A stretch of DNA of 64,000 bases from Armigeres subalbatus (taxonomy: Eukaryota > Arthropoda > Insecta > Diptera > Culicidae): assembly GCF_024139115.2 (NCBI RefSeq), contig NC_085141.1:216479783-216543782 (forward strand). Reading direction: 5' to 3'. The position numbers and the translations under genes are program-made. Below, one piece after another: positions 33,535 to 43,957 of the stretch (positions are counted from its first letter, which is position 1; every line of letters begins with the position of its first letter). Under the pieces are notes generated by a model. The model had not been told where the DNA came from and searched no databases. It was given only the letters and a program-made list of their open reading frames with translations.

Positions 33535-34135
33535 CCACCCAGAGTGGGAATTTTAAATTGTCGAGAATATCTTAAACCTACTCTTCCTTGGTAAAATGTA
33601 ACTTGTCCTAACTAGCAAGAAGAAACATATTTTCCGTCAATAAGCATCCAGCACCAGCCAAGATTTCAAAGCAAATTTTTGTTTGTATGCTTTCGATTCT
33701 TGACTGTTGCCAAACTATGGGGCTGCATACTCTATACTTGAACAGACCAATCCGATGTAGAGGGCAATTATAGTATAGGGATCATCAAAATCCTGTCCCA
33801 GACGTTTGATCATTCCAAACATTGCGCTTGCTTTCGCAATCACTCTTTCTGTGTGATTAACAAAACCAAGTTAAACCACGATCCAATTCAATTCCTAAGT
33901 GATTTATACATGTTTTCCGATTAATAAGCATTGTATTCACCCGGTAATCAAAATTAATTGTGTTAATCTTTCTGGAGAAAGATACTACACTACATGTTGA
34001 TACATTAACTTTTAGGCCAAACTTCGAACAGAAATTTGAGAAACGGATCAAGATTTCATTGAAGATTCCAGCAGTCCTCGGAACGGCGTATTGGGAATTG
34101 GGATGAAAATTTTAACATCGTCAGCGTAGATAAGA
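33535..34135 (-). mobile_element. Jockey/CR1-like LINE fragment (RT palm and thumb)
   Basis: On the minus strand a catalytic box reads LILIYADDVK near 34110-34130. Next come FGLKVNVSTCSVVSFSRKIN (34020-33960) and NHLGIELDRGLTW. In another frame ASAMFGMIKRLGQDFDDPYT and LYIGLVCSSIEYA follow (33830-33720). At least one frameshift and a stop interrupt it. Both ends are missing. The wording is typical of jockey/CR1-group RTs without RNase H; no closer assignment. Confidence 0.65.
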
Positions 34136-34348
34136 ATCAAATAAATAAATTAAATAAAAACGATTAAGATTAAATTGAAACCCACTTTGAAAAATTGGAA
34201 TCAAGATTTAAGAACGTTTTATAAACCCAACCTAGAGGTATTTTTTTATTTGCAAACTGTAAAGAGTTCTCTCGAAGAAGTTTTTTTAATAAAGTGCACA
34301 ATATTCTTTTTTTTTCTAGTAAAAGCACTATTTCGACAATGGTATTTT

Positions 34349-34400
34349 TTTTGTCTTTATTAACGAGACTTTCAGCTCAAGGCTGGCTCGTCTCGTGACA
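34349..34400 (-). repeat. Retroposon 3' module (GACGAGCCAGCC...TTAATAAAGAC)
   Basis: Plus-strand words gtctttattaacgagacttt and ctcaaggctggctcgtctcg recur inverted at 53345-53395 and more diverged at 39985-40025, so this is a shared element terminus. The family is unknown. Confidence 0.45.
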
Positions 34401-34547
34401 ATGGTATTGTGTAATAACAAAGACGACAATTTCAGTTATTACATAATACCATTGTTTGCGATTCCCTTTGGTGGCATCAGAAATGGAAATAAAAGTTATT
34501 TTTAGAAATTAAAGAAAGTACATATCATGTGTTACCTAAAACGAACA

Positions 34548-34736
34548 ACACTGTAATTTTATGAAAACTCATATGTGAATATGTACGTTATGTGGAAGAT
34601 ATTGATTTGGAAAATGTATTGGAGGTAACCACTTTACCTTCGATGGGACTCGAACCCATGACCCTACAGTACGCTAGACTGGTGCTTTAACCAACAAAGC
34701 TACGAAGGACCTCCGTCGGCATTTGCAACCTAGCGC
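34548..34736 (-). mobile_element. tRNA-derived SINE-2, minus copy of a head-to-head pair
   Basis: Read on the minus strand: B box gggttcgagtcccatcg, and an anticodon-arm-like segment accagtctagcgtactg, with the A-box region gctttgttggttaaagcacc. Its body ends in acctccaatacattttccaa and atatgagttttcataaa. It is joined head to head with the plus copy at a perfect palindrome centred at 34734/34735. Confidence 0.7.
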
Positions 34737-34965
34737 TAGGTTGCGAAGGCCGATGGAGGACCTTCATAGCTTAGTTGGTTAAAGCACCAGTCTAGCGTAC
34801 TGGTCAGGTTCAATCCCATCGATCAGTTACCTCCAATACATTCAAATCAATATCTTCACATGATATATTCACATATGAGTTTTCATAACATTGTAAATTA
34901 ACGTCCAAGTCGGGTGGTTTAATCCCCGGAAATAGGCAATTAACTTTGATTGAACTGAACACTGT
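34737..34965 (+). mobile_element. tRNA-derived SINE-2, plus copy of a head-to-head pair
   Basis: The A-box region is tagcttagttggttaaagca; the anticodon-loop region ctagcgt looks Ala(AGC)-like; the B box is ggttcaatccc. The unrelated body has cctccaatacattcaaatca, tcacatatgagttttcat and the end ttaactttgattgaactga. Other copies: 39410-39612 (+), 47846-47960 (-) and the tail at 21972-22010. It carries an internal polymerase III promoter, so it is a SINE rather than a tRNA gene. Confidence 0.72.
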
Positions 34966-35549
34966 AATAGTAATCAATGCCAGTACTGAGATTTTCATTT
35001 TCATTGTGAGAAGTTACGCGATATTTACATTTAGCTCTCTCTCTCGCTCTTATGGAAAACATAAAGGATGAAAGAAATTTAGCTAAATTTTCATGAATTT
35101 TTATTCCTTGAAAGAAAAATAAAATATTGTAAACAAACAGTCTCTGCTTGATTGATGTTATGATTATAACTTCCATCACTAAAATCAGTAAAGATATTCT
35201 TTTTATCGACTGGTCATCTTTGTTTGCTCAAATCTATTAAAATGCATTAGAAATTGAAATTTCAAAACAATGCAAACAATCCCACCATGAGTGCTTGTAA
35301 TGTGACAGATAACCTGTCCAATTGTTTGCTATTGAAAATTGGATCGGACATTGCATATGCATTACGAAATTCTTGAAAAATCATTGTTTTTTGAAAGAAA
35401 AAATTCAAAATGGATTTTTTTAAGAATGATAGCGATGTATATTGATTAGTGCAAAAACATGCAAAATGATAGAAAATGCGATCTATTCTCCTAAAGTGCA
35501 TTTTCGACCTTTCTAATGTGATTTTTCACAATACATATTATAATGCACG

Positions 35550-35665
35550 AGAAAGGCATCATCGCTGCTAGGTTGTTTAATAGCTACAGACCAACATTTA
35601 AAAAGGGCGTAACAGGCAAAATTAATTCCTTCTGATTTCTGATCTACATATATATCTAGCTATAT
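35550..35665 (+). repeat. GAGAAAGGCATC module and left copy of a repeat flanking Feilai
   Basis: The gagaaaggcatcatcgctgc module is at about 35550-35570. It is followed by agaccaacatttaaaaaggg ... gatctacatatatatctagc, which recurs at about 35998-36072. Each copy is followed directly by a Feilai, in opposite orientations. Confidence 0.5.
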
Positions 35666-35754
35666 GGGGCCCTCCTTAGCCTAGCGGTAAGATGCGCGGC
35701 TATAAAGCAAGACCATGCTGAGTGTGGCTGGGTTCGATTCCCGGTGTGCGGTTC
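35666..35754 (+). mobile_element. Feilai SINE, tRNA-like head only
   Basis: It begins ggggccctccttagccta and contains an A-box equivalent and the B box gggttcgattcccggt, then ends at gtgcggttcc before the body. This is a 3'-truncated copy. Confidence 0.75.
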
Positions 35755-35819
35755 CACAAGAAAAAAAAATCAATTTTAAAATTAAAGCAGGTAATAACAT
35801 ATTGAAAAACTAGTAACAG

Positions 35820-35992
35820 AAGACTTTTCACTCGCTTCACTTTTCAAAAGGACCTAAGTAACATTTGTTTCAGTACTTAAATTAATTGATGAAAAGACTT
35901 TTCACTCGCTTCACTTTTCAAAAGGACCTAAGTAACATTTGTTTCAGTACTTAAATTAATTGAAATGTTACTTAGGTCCTCTTAAGCGAGAA
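35820..35992. repeat. Rearranged MITE with a ~70-bp direct duplication
   Basis: A unit with cactcgcttcacttttcaaa, aggacctaagtaacatttg and cagtacttaaattaattga occurs twice in direct order (about 35822 and 35897), then a partial inverted arm aaatgttacttaggtcctct ... aagcgag. It belongs to the family in the tandem array units. Confidence 0.6.
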
Positions 35993-36073
35993 ATATCTAG
36001 ACCAACATTTGAATAGGGCGTTAGAGCCAAAAAAATTTCATTCTGATTCTTCGTCTCCATATATAGCTATATA

Positions 36074-36303
36074 TCTTCTTCTTCTTGTTGTTGGCATTAC
36101 ATTCACCACTGGGACATTGCCGCCTCGCTGCTTAGTGTTCATTCAGTTACCACGTATGCATTCGAACACGATACACTCACGGAAGTCGAGACAATTTCCA
36201 AATCGAAAATTGCCTAGACCGGCACCGGGAATCGAACCCAGCCCATCTCAGCATGGTCTTGGTTTATAGCCGCGCATCTTACCGCTAGGCTAAGGAGGGC
36301 CCC
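36074..36303 (-). mobile_element. Feilai SINE, internally shortened
   Basis: The 3' run cttcttcttcttg, the block cattacattcaccactggga, and a shortened middle are followed by the B-box region gggaatcgaacccagcc and the head aggctaaggagggcccc. It is inserted after the second copy of the atatagctatat-ending repeat. Confidence 0.75.
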
Positions 36304-37267
36304 TAACAAAGTGGTCTTGGTGTTCAGATTTATAGTCGCATTCAATTGTGTACATGAGCTATACTTACGTTTCTTGTAATCATTGATAAACAACGCATCA
36401 TGATATATATGAATAACTTTATCTGCTGAACACCATTGTATCATGCAAATAAATGTAGCCTGTTTCCGTTACATCGCAACCTCGACATCCGGACTCACGG
36501 AATGCTTACAGGCTGCATAACAATCAATGAACTCGCCAACCAACCGGAGCAATTGTATGACATGAGAAAAGCTCAGCACTTTTGTGTGATAATGAAAAAT
36601 TTATAGATGGGAACCAACCGTCGATTTTCTCAGCTCTAAGCCCACTACCCAACCGGTCCAGCTGTTTGCACGCGCGGCTTTGTATCTCAAGTTCGGAAAG
36701 GGAAAACCATTCATTGGGTGTTGTCTAGCTTCGGCAGCTGGAGGTAGATATGACCGCAGCGGACAGAGCCGCATTTGGCGGAGAAAGGTAGTTCACATAG
36801 TTAACTGGCAACACACAAGTACATATGTGTTGCGTGAGAACATTCCGCTTATTACCGCAGCTTCACCAGTGGTTAACGAATATTTATAGATCAGACAATC
36901 CATTGTGTATTGTAGGGCGCACACAAAATAAAAAATTGCCTGTTTTGTTTCAAATTTGACGATTGTCCATAACCAAAAGATGCAATGCAACGAATTTGCA
37001 CTGTAATATTTGGCCATTCGTACACTAAATGTACACTGCAAAAATTCCACAAATTTTTATTGGCAAAAATCCATTAATTTAATTCATGATTCTAATTAGT
37101 GCACACATAACCACTCTCCACGCGAAGTACAAATATAATCTATAATCAAATAAAATGTATGTGTGGTCTCTAATATGCAGTTATTGAATTTATGTGTGGG
37201 TACAAATTGCATATATTTGGGTCGCCAAATTGCAAAAATTTATGTGTGCGACAAATATATTCAACTA
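36304..37267. other. Low-copy-looking spacer
   Basis: No terminal repeats or domains are recognised. A 69-codon frame at 36680-36889 has no support. Composition between 36460 and 36800 is more balanced than the surround, so a non-coding or regulatory element is possible. Confidence 0.3.
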
Positions 37268-37530
37268 GTTGACCCGGCAGACGTTGTCCTGCATAGTAGG
37301 CGAAAATGCGCGTTGTGAACTTCCCATGCAAAATTTCCATACGATTCTTAATTTTAGTTTTTCACGATTTACTCCATCTTACCCGTGATTTTCGCATGGG
37401 GAAATATCATATAAACCCGTCGGAAACGATAACGAAAATATCTGCTGAAGGAATGAATAAAATCCATCCAGTCGTTTTCGAGTTATGCGGATACGAACAC
37501 AGACCATTTCATTTTTATATATAAGATATA
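37268..37530 (+). mobile_element. Short RTE-type retroposon 3' end
   Basis: It begins gttgacccggcagacgttgt, contains cgttttcgagttatgcggat and ends acagaccatttcatttttat with an AT-rich tail. I recall this word order from 3' ends of RTE-related LINEs and their SINEs in insects. No coding frame. Confidence 0.6.
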
Positions 37531-37559
37531 AAGAATTTTCTCGGTGTAGATAAAGGCTA

Positions 37560-38005
37560 TCCAACTTTCCACGCTCGGTAATGGCGGCTTGTCGGGGTGT
37601 AAAAATCAATCGGTCACTGTAATTTTTGACACTAGCTGGAGGAAAGCTCATTGGCGTTCCTGGGAGCACGCCCGTTTCAGATCACACAGAGACTGAGTGA
37701 AATTGTATTGCTGTCTCTTTTTTCCCACGGAAATGTTACTCAGTTTTCGTGAAAAGTGGAACTACTAAAAATTTGAGTACGAAAATTGAGTAACAGGGAG
37801 GGAAAAAAGGGAGGGAAAAAGAGGAAAAAAAGAGACGGCAGTACAATTTCACTCAGTCTCTGAGTGATTTGAAACGGGCGTGAGAGGGGAAGTGAAAAAG
37901 GCCTTTTCGTCAGTGAGTTTTCCTCCAGCTAGTGTCAAAAAAAAACAGTAACTGATTGATTTTTACACACCGACAAGCCGCCATTACCGAGGGTGGAAAG
38001 CTGGA
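37560..38005. mobile_element. 446-bp foldback MITE, TA-flanked
   Basis: The ends tccaactttccacgctcggt and its near complement (accgagggtggaaagctgga) are flanked by TA at 37558-37559 and 38006-38007. Homology between the arms extends through taatggcggcttgtcgg. Inner arms (gagactgagtgaaattgtat and complement) continue the foldback. Non-coding. Confidence 0.75.
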
Positions 38006-38137
38006 TAGGATCACTGAAATCCAGGGATTGAAACTCACACTTATAACCTCTATATTCACTCACGATATATGTAGCATATCGCAAGTAATGTTTTTCACAA
38101 CCTGTAGCGATAATGAGAACTGATTTAGGGTGATATC

Positions 38138-39233
38138 TAGGGGTGGTGAAAATAGAGATGTCGTAAAATCCCGATTAATCGATTAGTTACTAATCGATTA
38201 CTCTTGATTCTTGTCGATTATTGAATCGATTAATCATTGTATAGTAATCGATTCAAAATTAATCGATTATCACAACGATGAATCGATTAATCGAAATAAT
38301 CAATTAATTTTCGACATCCTTATGATGTCGTAAAATTCTGATTAATCGATTAGTAACTAATCGATTACTCACGATTCATCTCGATTATTGAATCGATCAA
38401 TCGTTGGGTAATAATCGATTCAAAATTAATCGATTATCACAACGATGAATCGATTAATTTGCGACATCTCTAGGTGGAAATTCGCGGCAAAATTTTCAAA
38501 ATTTCGCGGGCTGCCAATTCAGAAAATTCGCGGTAATTTGGTACAAAAAAAGACAATGAAGATTCCATATTTATTTAAATTGTTGCGTTTAAAAATTTCA
38601 ATTTTTTTTTATTTCTTTGTATTACTGGTCAAAAGCCAATTTTTTTTTCGTCAACTTTTGGCGCTGGGAAGTGTTGATTAAATTGTACTGGCAGTCACTA
38701 CGTTCAGCATCTACCGAGTTTCCAGGAATAGACAAATATTTCACCGTTATTTTGAAGAGCTGAGGAAAGCGGAAAGAGGCCGAATGAGAAAAAATAGATT
38801 TGAAACATGCCACGAGACGATCAACGTTGGGAGACTTTTTTCTCCAAACTTCGCCAAGCAATCCCATATTGTGAGTATTGCAGGTCATGTGAATGCAATT
38901 CGGTAGTAACCCTTTGAGAATCTCTAACTTGCCTAAAGTACCAATATTTTTAACGTCTCCAACTATTTTTAAAATTTGAAAGAAAAACAAAATTGTTCTT
39001 CAATTCAATTTTAGCTCAACATTCTACCAATTTCGGACTTTGCACTTTAAAAAAAAAATATTTTCGAGACGTCAAAAAATGCGTTTTTTGTCGAGTTGGT
39101 ATTGACTAGGTCAAGAAATCGACTGTGGCAATAGAATGGAATTAAATTTTGACGGGATATGTTAATTTTGCGGTTTTTCGCGAAAATGTTTAAATTTCGC
39201 GGCCAACATCAAATTTCGCGGATTTCTCGGCTA
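38138..39233 (-). mobile_element. Degenerate hAT transposon with nested hAT MITE
   Basis: Flanks gtgatatc (38130-38137) and gtaatatc (39234-39241) match at 7 of 8. The ends start taggggtggtgaaaattcgc (once the nested insert is removed) and end ctcggcta. On the minus strand 38990-38622 encodes a piece of hAT transposase: LPNCIHMTCNTHNMGLLGEV and the C-terminal IPGNSVDAERSDCQYNLI, like the hAT dimerisation segment. Most of the protein is gone and cgcgg-rich ends are prominent. Confidence 0.7.
38153..38472. mobile_element. hAT-type MITE, tandem dimer, nested in the hAT
   Basis: Termini tagagatgtcg and cgacatctcta are inverted; flanks ggtgaaaa and ggtggaaa match at 7 of 8. The interior is two direct ~160-bp copies rich in aatcgatt, joined near 38320-38335 (cgacatccttatgatgtcg). 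It splits the left end of the surrounding hAT, so it is younger. Confidence 0.75.
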
Positions 39234-39409
39234 GTAATATCTAACATTTGTTTATTTGTTTATTTGGAGCAGGGAAAAGCCCATTTGAGTAGAACCATGA
39301 ATTTTCTTGAATGACTATACATTCCAACTGGAACTTGGCCTGCTTTTAAACTTGTGTTAGTTCTATTAGCTTTTCCACGGTTATTAATTGGAAGCTTTCC
39401 TATACCCGC

Positions 39410-39612
39410 GGAGGACGACGTAGATCATTTGTAGCTTAGTAGAGAAAGCATCTGTCTAGCGCACGGGGGTCGTGGGATCAAACCCCACCGAAGGAAGTGG
39501 TTACCTCCAATATATTGTTCGAACTAAATCTTTCACATGTTGTGCATATGCACATCGAGTTTCAGACATTGTGAGCGTGGGTGGTCAATACCGGAAATAT
39601 AGGCAATTAACT
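39410..39612 (+). mobile_element. tRNA-derived SINE-2, diverged copy
   Basis: Reads gtagcttagtagagaaagca, then tctgtctagcgcacgg, then gtgggatcaaaccccaccga, tacctccaatatattg and ggaaatataggcaattaact, in the order of the SINE-2 copy at 34737-34965. A diverged Feilai-like body (ttccacggttattaattgga) lies just left, at 39340-39405. Confidence 0.6.
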
Positions 39613-39639
39613 TAAAATATTCTAGAAAAAGTTTTCCCT

Positions 39640-41200
39640 GCGAAATTTAGATGAAATCCTGGAAAACCAGCAATAATTTGTGGGAAAAACAAACGAAAGG
39701 TAGAAGTAAATCATCACGCTGGTTCACAAATTACAACAAATTCCACCGCACACGATTTCCGGACTAGTGCATATCTTAGTCATTGAAAAAAAAAAAGAAT
39801 TTATGCATATTTCTTTGTAGTCTTGGTGCATGGAAGTCCATAAGAACCCGTTGAAAAATTCATGGGTATCGGTAATATTTCAAGAAGATCGAGAGTACTT
39901 TTGTAAGTTCCTTTTGATTTAATGAAAACCCTAAATTCATGAACTTATGCAATTCACTAACAAAAGTTCTGGAACCTCTTTTTGTATCTTCATTAGAGAG
40001 ACTTGCAGCCCTAGGCTGGCTCATTGCTGAAGAGGAAATTGTTTAAACATTTCTGTGACTTTGACAAGAATGTTTGAAAACATCATGGAATATAATCTCA
40101 AACTTTTAATAATTCAATACCTGAGCAATGCAATGTAGGTCCTACAACATGGCTAGATCTAGCAGATAACTGTTAGAATTTGGGTTGTTTCGGCCACCAA
40201 TTAGAATATACCACCCTTTCATTACTATAACATTGGCAGCCCGTGAAATACGGTCGTTTTGCCATTTTTTCTTCTTCAGTGATCAATAGTAGTGTAAGCA
40301 AAACGTGACACGCAACTGTTCTGATAGTTACTTAATTGTGAATCTTGAACTTTCACTCAGAGAAGCATGGTGAATGTGATCCTCATGAAAAATAGTAAAA
40401 AAAATAGCTTATTTGGCCAGAAAATCACATGATTTCGTTTCATCGAAACCTGTAAATCAACTAAAACTAAAACAGAGACACAAATATTTGTATGTATCGA
40501 ACATTTATACCCTAAACATGAATCATTTGAGGTCCACATCGCGCACGCTTTCATTACATTTAGTGTCCAATGAAAATGGCAAAAAAAAACAATAAAAAAA
40601 ATTAACGACGAGGTAAACGAATCAGACTGGGAAAATTGCTCCACACATTGCCTTTTTTAGCGACCCAATAACTGAATGTACGGAGCAAGTGACTGCGGAC
40701 TGTGTTCGTTCGCTTTTGGTTGTTTGTCTTTATTACACATTTTCAAGTACACACCTGTTGACATTCAATGTCACGCGCCCCGATAACAGCGACACATGAG
40801 ACTTTCGCACGTCAAAATCTGGTCATCGAAGTAGGAATTACAATTTAATATCACAATTATATCACTTTATGGTATACTTTTATGTGAAATATTTGAAAGG
40901 CATTTCAGTAGACATTCCTTTGCCTTTACTATTAACGCCAAGTAAACCTAAAGAACGTGTTGTCTATGTTTAAACTTTAGCTTTCGGAATGTTTAATCAA
41001 CTGCAGAAAGGAAGAAGACCTATTCAAACAGCGGCCTTTTTGCTGCCCCAATGTTTGATAATCAGACTTTTTCTAACCAAATTACTACGTTTTTAGTAGA
41101 AGGTTGGTATCTGTAGGTTTTCAGTGTTGCACAAATTATTAAATAATCAATGCATTTGGTTGGAATGTGGCTGCTTAATACATGCTAAGGACGGTAATAG
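39640..41200. other. Spacer; one retroposon 3' module, otherwise nothing recognised
   Basis: A diverged 3' module (agagacttgcagccctaggc) lies at about 40000-40020. No gene is supported. Frames at 40357-40644 (minus) and 40413-40595 (plus) overlap each other and lack domains. Confidence 0.35.
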
Positions 41201-41224
41201 CTAGGGATCCTATAGGATCCCTAG
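41201..41224. repeat. Perfect 24-bp palindrome between direct repeats
   Basis: The sequence ctagggatcctataggatccctag is its own reverse complement (ctagggatcc-tata-ggatccctag). It is flanked by the direct word gtaatagct on both sides, which may mark a small insertion. Confidence 0.6.
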
Positions 41225-41237
41225 TAATAGCTACATA

Positions 41238-41530
41238 GACCAATGCAAACTCTAACTTAATCTCACTTATTTTGACAGTTCATAGAGCTTGTTTACAAAG
41301 TGTTAGAAGAAAAATTGATGAGAGGAAAATTAAAATTCATATTTATTAGTTTAAAATTGCTGTGATCCGAGTATTTCAGTGATATTCTTTGCATTCAGCA
41401 TGAAATCAGTCGCAAAGGAAATCTACATGCGAATAAAATGTTCAAACAATTTTATCGGATGCTTCGCCGGAGACTAAGTCCTGGTGAAATAGCTCTGTGA
41501 ACTGTCAACCTACGTCATCATGCACTGGTC
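41238..41530. mobile_element. Foldback MITE, TA-flanked
   Basis: The left end gaccaatgca and right end tgcactggtc are inverted with a mismatch. Inner arms tgacagttcatagagct and agctctgtgaactgtca are also inverted, and TA lies on both sides. Non-coding. Confidence 0.6.
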
Positions 41531-41677
41531 TATAGTGGGTGCTACCAAAGTAGATCCTCTCCTTACAGAGTGGAAACGTTTATGATACACACTACACAAA
41601 TAGTTACATCACAGAAATAAAAACTAGGGGTTTCTGACACTAGAGTGTAGTGTTTAATCTAATATGTTCTTCAACAA

Positions 41678-41815
41678 AATAATAAGGAGTCGTCCGCCGC
41701 GGCTAAACATTGGGCGGCTACAAGACGATAGACTAGCCCAAGACTACGCGCAGCAGCTGGAAGTGGCACTCCCAACGGAAGAGCAGTTAGGCGCAGCGTC
41801 TCTTGAAGATGGCTG
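41678..41815 (+). mobile_element. RTE-like LINE linker fragment
   Basis: The frame encodes RPPRLNIGRLQDDRLAQDYA and QLEVALPTEEQLGAASLEDG, homologous to the endonuclease-RT linker of the copy at 29686-32178 (RPPRYDLERLKQ, YLEVALPEEGEL). No other part of the element is seen next to it. Confidence 0.65.
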
Positions 41816-42230
41816 GAGAGATATTAATATAAGAGATAATATATATATAAGTGGTTTGACAGTTCACCTAATAGCGAGAAATTCCTCTGGTGAACATCCA
41901 AGCAATAACGACCCTGAAAAGTGCATGTTGTAGATTTTTTTGTCTGTTTCCAGAACCTCCTATAGAGCAGGAGTTACCAAGACACCAAAGATCTGCAACC
42001 CACCACCCATGAACTGAGTCATTAACTCATTCATTTTCTTTGATTCTCCGACCGAAATACAAAATTGAAATATCCAAGTTTGCGAAATTGTCAACAAAAT
42101 TTTTCAAATCGTCTGCAAGATATAGGAGGTTCAAGAATTAAGTTGATTTCTTCGCATGTAGTAAAGTTGTTCGTCTAACTTTTCATTGGTGTAGAAATTT
42201 GTCGACATCATACAAACTAGGGCCAAAGTT

Positions 42231-43561
42231 GGTGGTGGCTGGCCCAATTATTACTTCCGGTCTTTTACTATACTTAGTATAGTAATAGTCAAGCATTCGT
42301 TCTACATAATACTAATATGGGGGTAAGCGTGGCAATTGTTATAGAATTTAAAAAGAAAACGAATGCTAAGACCAAGTGCCACTGGATGACTCCAAACAGG
42401 CCAGTATAATGTGGGGTAGTCAGGGTTTAACTAAATTAGCTAATAGTATAACTTATTTTGCCACGCACCAATTTCAGTATAATTTGTTTGACGAATCAAA
42501 TTCCTAGAAGTTAGGTTTTCAGCATTACTTAGCGCAAGAGAGGGTTTAAACTCTGCGTTAAACTGCATTTTATTCGCCGATTCGGGGCATTATCATGAGT
42601 GATCAGCACTCATGGAACACATTGTTTAACGCGAATGTCAGCCGGGTTCGATCAAAAGTGTAAGATTTAGTGTAATTAGTTAAATTATTTTTATTTTTTA
42701 GGCATCAAACGTTAGGAGCATGTTTTTCAGCGTCGCACAGCCCAGGAGAGGGTGTAAGCTCATATTGTGGAGACTATTGACAGCCAAAGCGTTGAGGATA
42801 AGCTTTTAGTTAGGAACTGAATTAATTTATCCGATTTGGAATCCTAGATTGAATAGTAGGTATATATGGACAATAATAGAAACTATATACAGTTATCGTT
42901 TTATTAAGTATTGAGGATATGTTTTTGGTTAAGTTGAGTATCAGATGGGCATGTGTGATATCCATTAATAAGTCAGAATTCTTAGACCTGTATTTTTGTC
43001 TTTGTAGTAAGACTAATTACTTACTAATGTTTTGCGGGCCGGCAGTGAAAGCGGCCCAATTCTTTATCTACCTCTTTCCAGACGACTAGTGATGAAGAAA
43101 ATCTTATAGTTCCGGTATCAGCAGTGGTATTCATATTCATAACAACCACCGTCAATACAGGAGTTCTGTGTTCACAACGTGATTACTTCAAGGACAATCC
43201 CAACATCTTCTGTGAATTGCAGATAAGTATTGCGTTTATATTTTAATTGCACTGAGCTCGTTCTAATCTGATCGATGAATGAATTTACTTGTCACTAATC
43301 AATATCATTAGTAAATTTAAATATTCCCGTAGATTAGAAAAGCAAGTGCATATATTTCTATTTTGTGGCAACATATCACAACGAAACGGACCCTTCGGAG
43401 CCTTAAGTAAGATCTCGGTCCGGTTGCATCTAAGGAGATCTTAGTGCAGTGCACACCGGACGTGTTGCCCAGTAGACGTATCGCTCAGCGGTATTTAAAT
43501 ACAACGCAGATAGGCTATGGTCAGAGGGTGCGTTGATATTACAAGATTACAAGATTACAAG
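42231..43561 (+). mobile_element. Unidentified 1.33-kb retroposon with (ATTACAAG)n tail and 24-bp target duplication
   Basis: Identical 24-mers at 42207-42230 and 43562-43585 (beginning atcatacaaactagggccaa) flank the insert. Its right end is three to four attacaag units, as expected for a 3' tail made by target-primed reverse transcription. Its left end is ggtggtggctggcccaatta. No reading frame of useful length is present. The last 200 bases are GC-richer (ggacccttcggagcc, caccggacgtgttgcc) and look like a LINE 3' untranslated region. It may be a deletion-derived non-autonomous LINE or a reverse-transcribed non-coding RNA. Confidence 0.78.
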
Positions 43562-43722
43562 ATCATACAAACTAGGGCCAAAGTTATGAACTAAAAACAA
43601 AACCGAATCTTTTCATCTACCTTTATGACAGCGACAAGCATTTTTCAAAAAGTCTAACCAGAAAGAGTAAAAAAATCGAAAGTTAATCTTGACTAACCTT
43701 CTCATAATATGGATATTATAGA

Positions 43723-43808
43723 AGGCCCTCCTCAGCCGTGCAGTAAGATTCGCGGCTACAAAGGAAGATCATACTGCGGGTGGCTGGGTTTGATTCCCGG
43801 TCCGGTCT
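43723..43808 (+). mobile_element. Feilai SINE, tRNA-like head only
   Basis: It begins aggccctcctcagccgtg; the B box is gggtttgattcccggt; it ends after ccggtctg. A diverged, 3'-truncated copy. Confidence 0.65.
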
Positions 43809-43957
43809 GTGAAATTTGTGTAACAAGTACAATACAATGGATACACTATGCCAGGGGCTGCGAAATGGTGAGTTGACATCTGGGAAGATGCGACCTACAC
43901 AGCTCTGGTCCTCACAAGTTCCAATTTCACGCTTCCACGTTTTCTCTCACGCTTCAA

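Noticed and set aside
34636..34825. Two tRNA-like sequences with AGC-like anticodon
   Set aside because: They are heads of the SINE-2 pair; the same head and body recur at 39410 and 47846.
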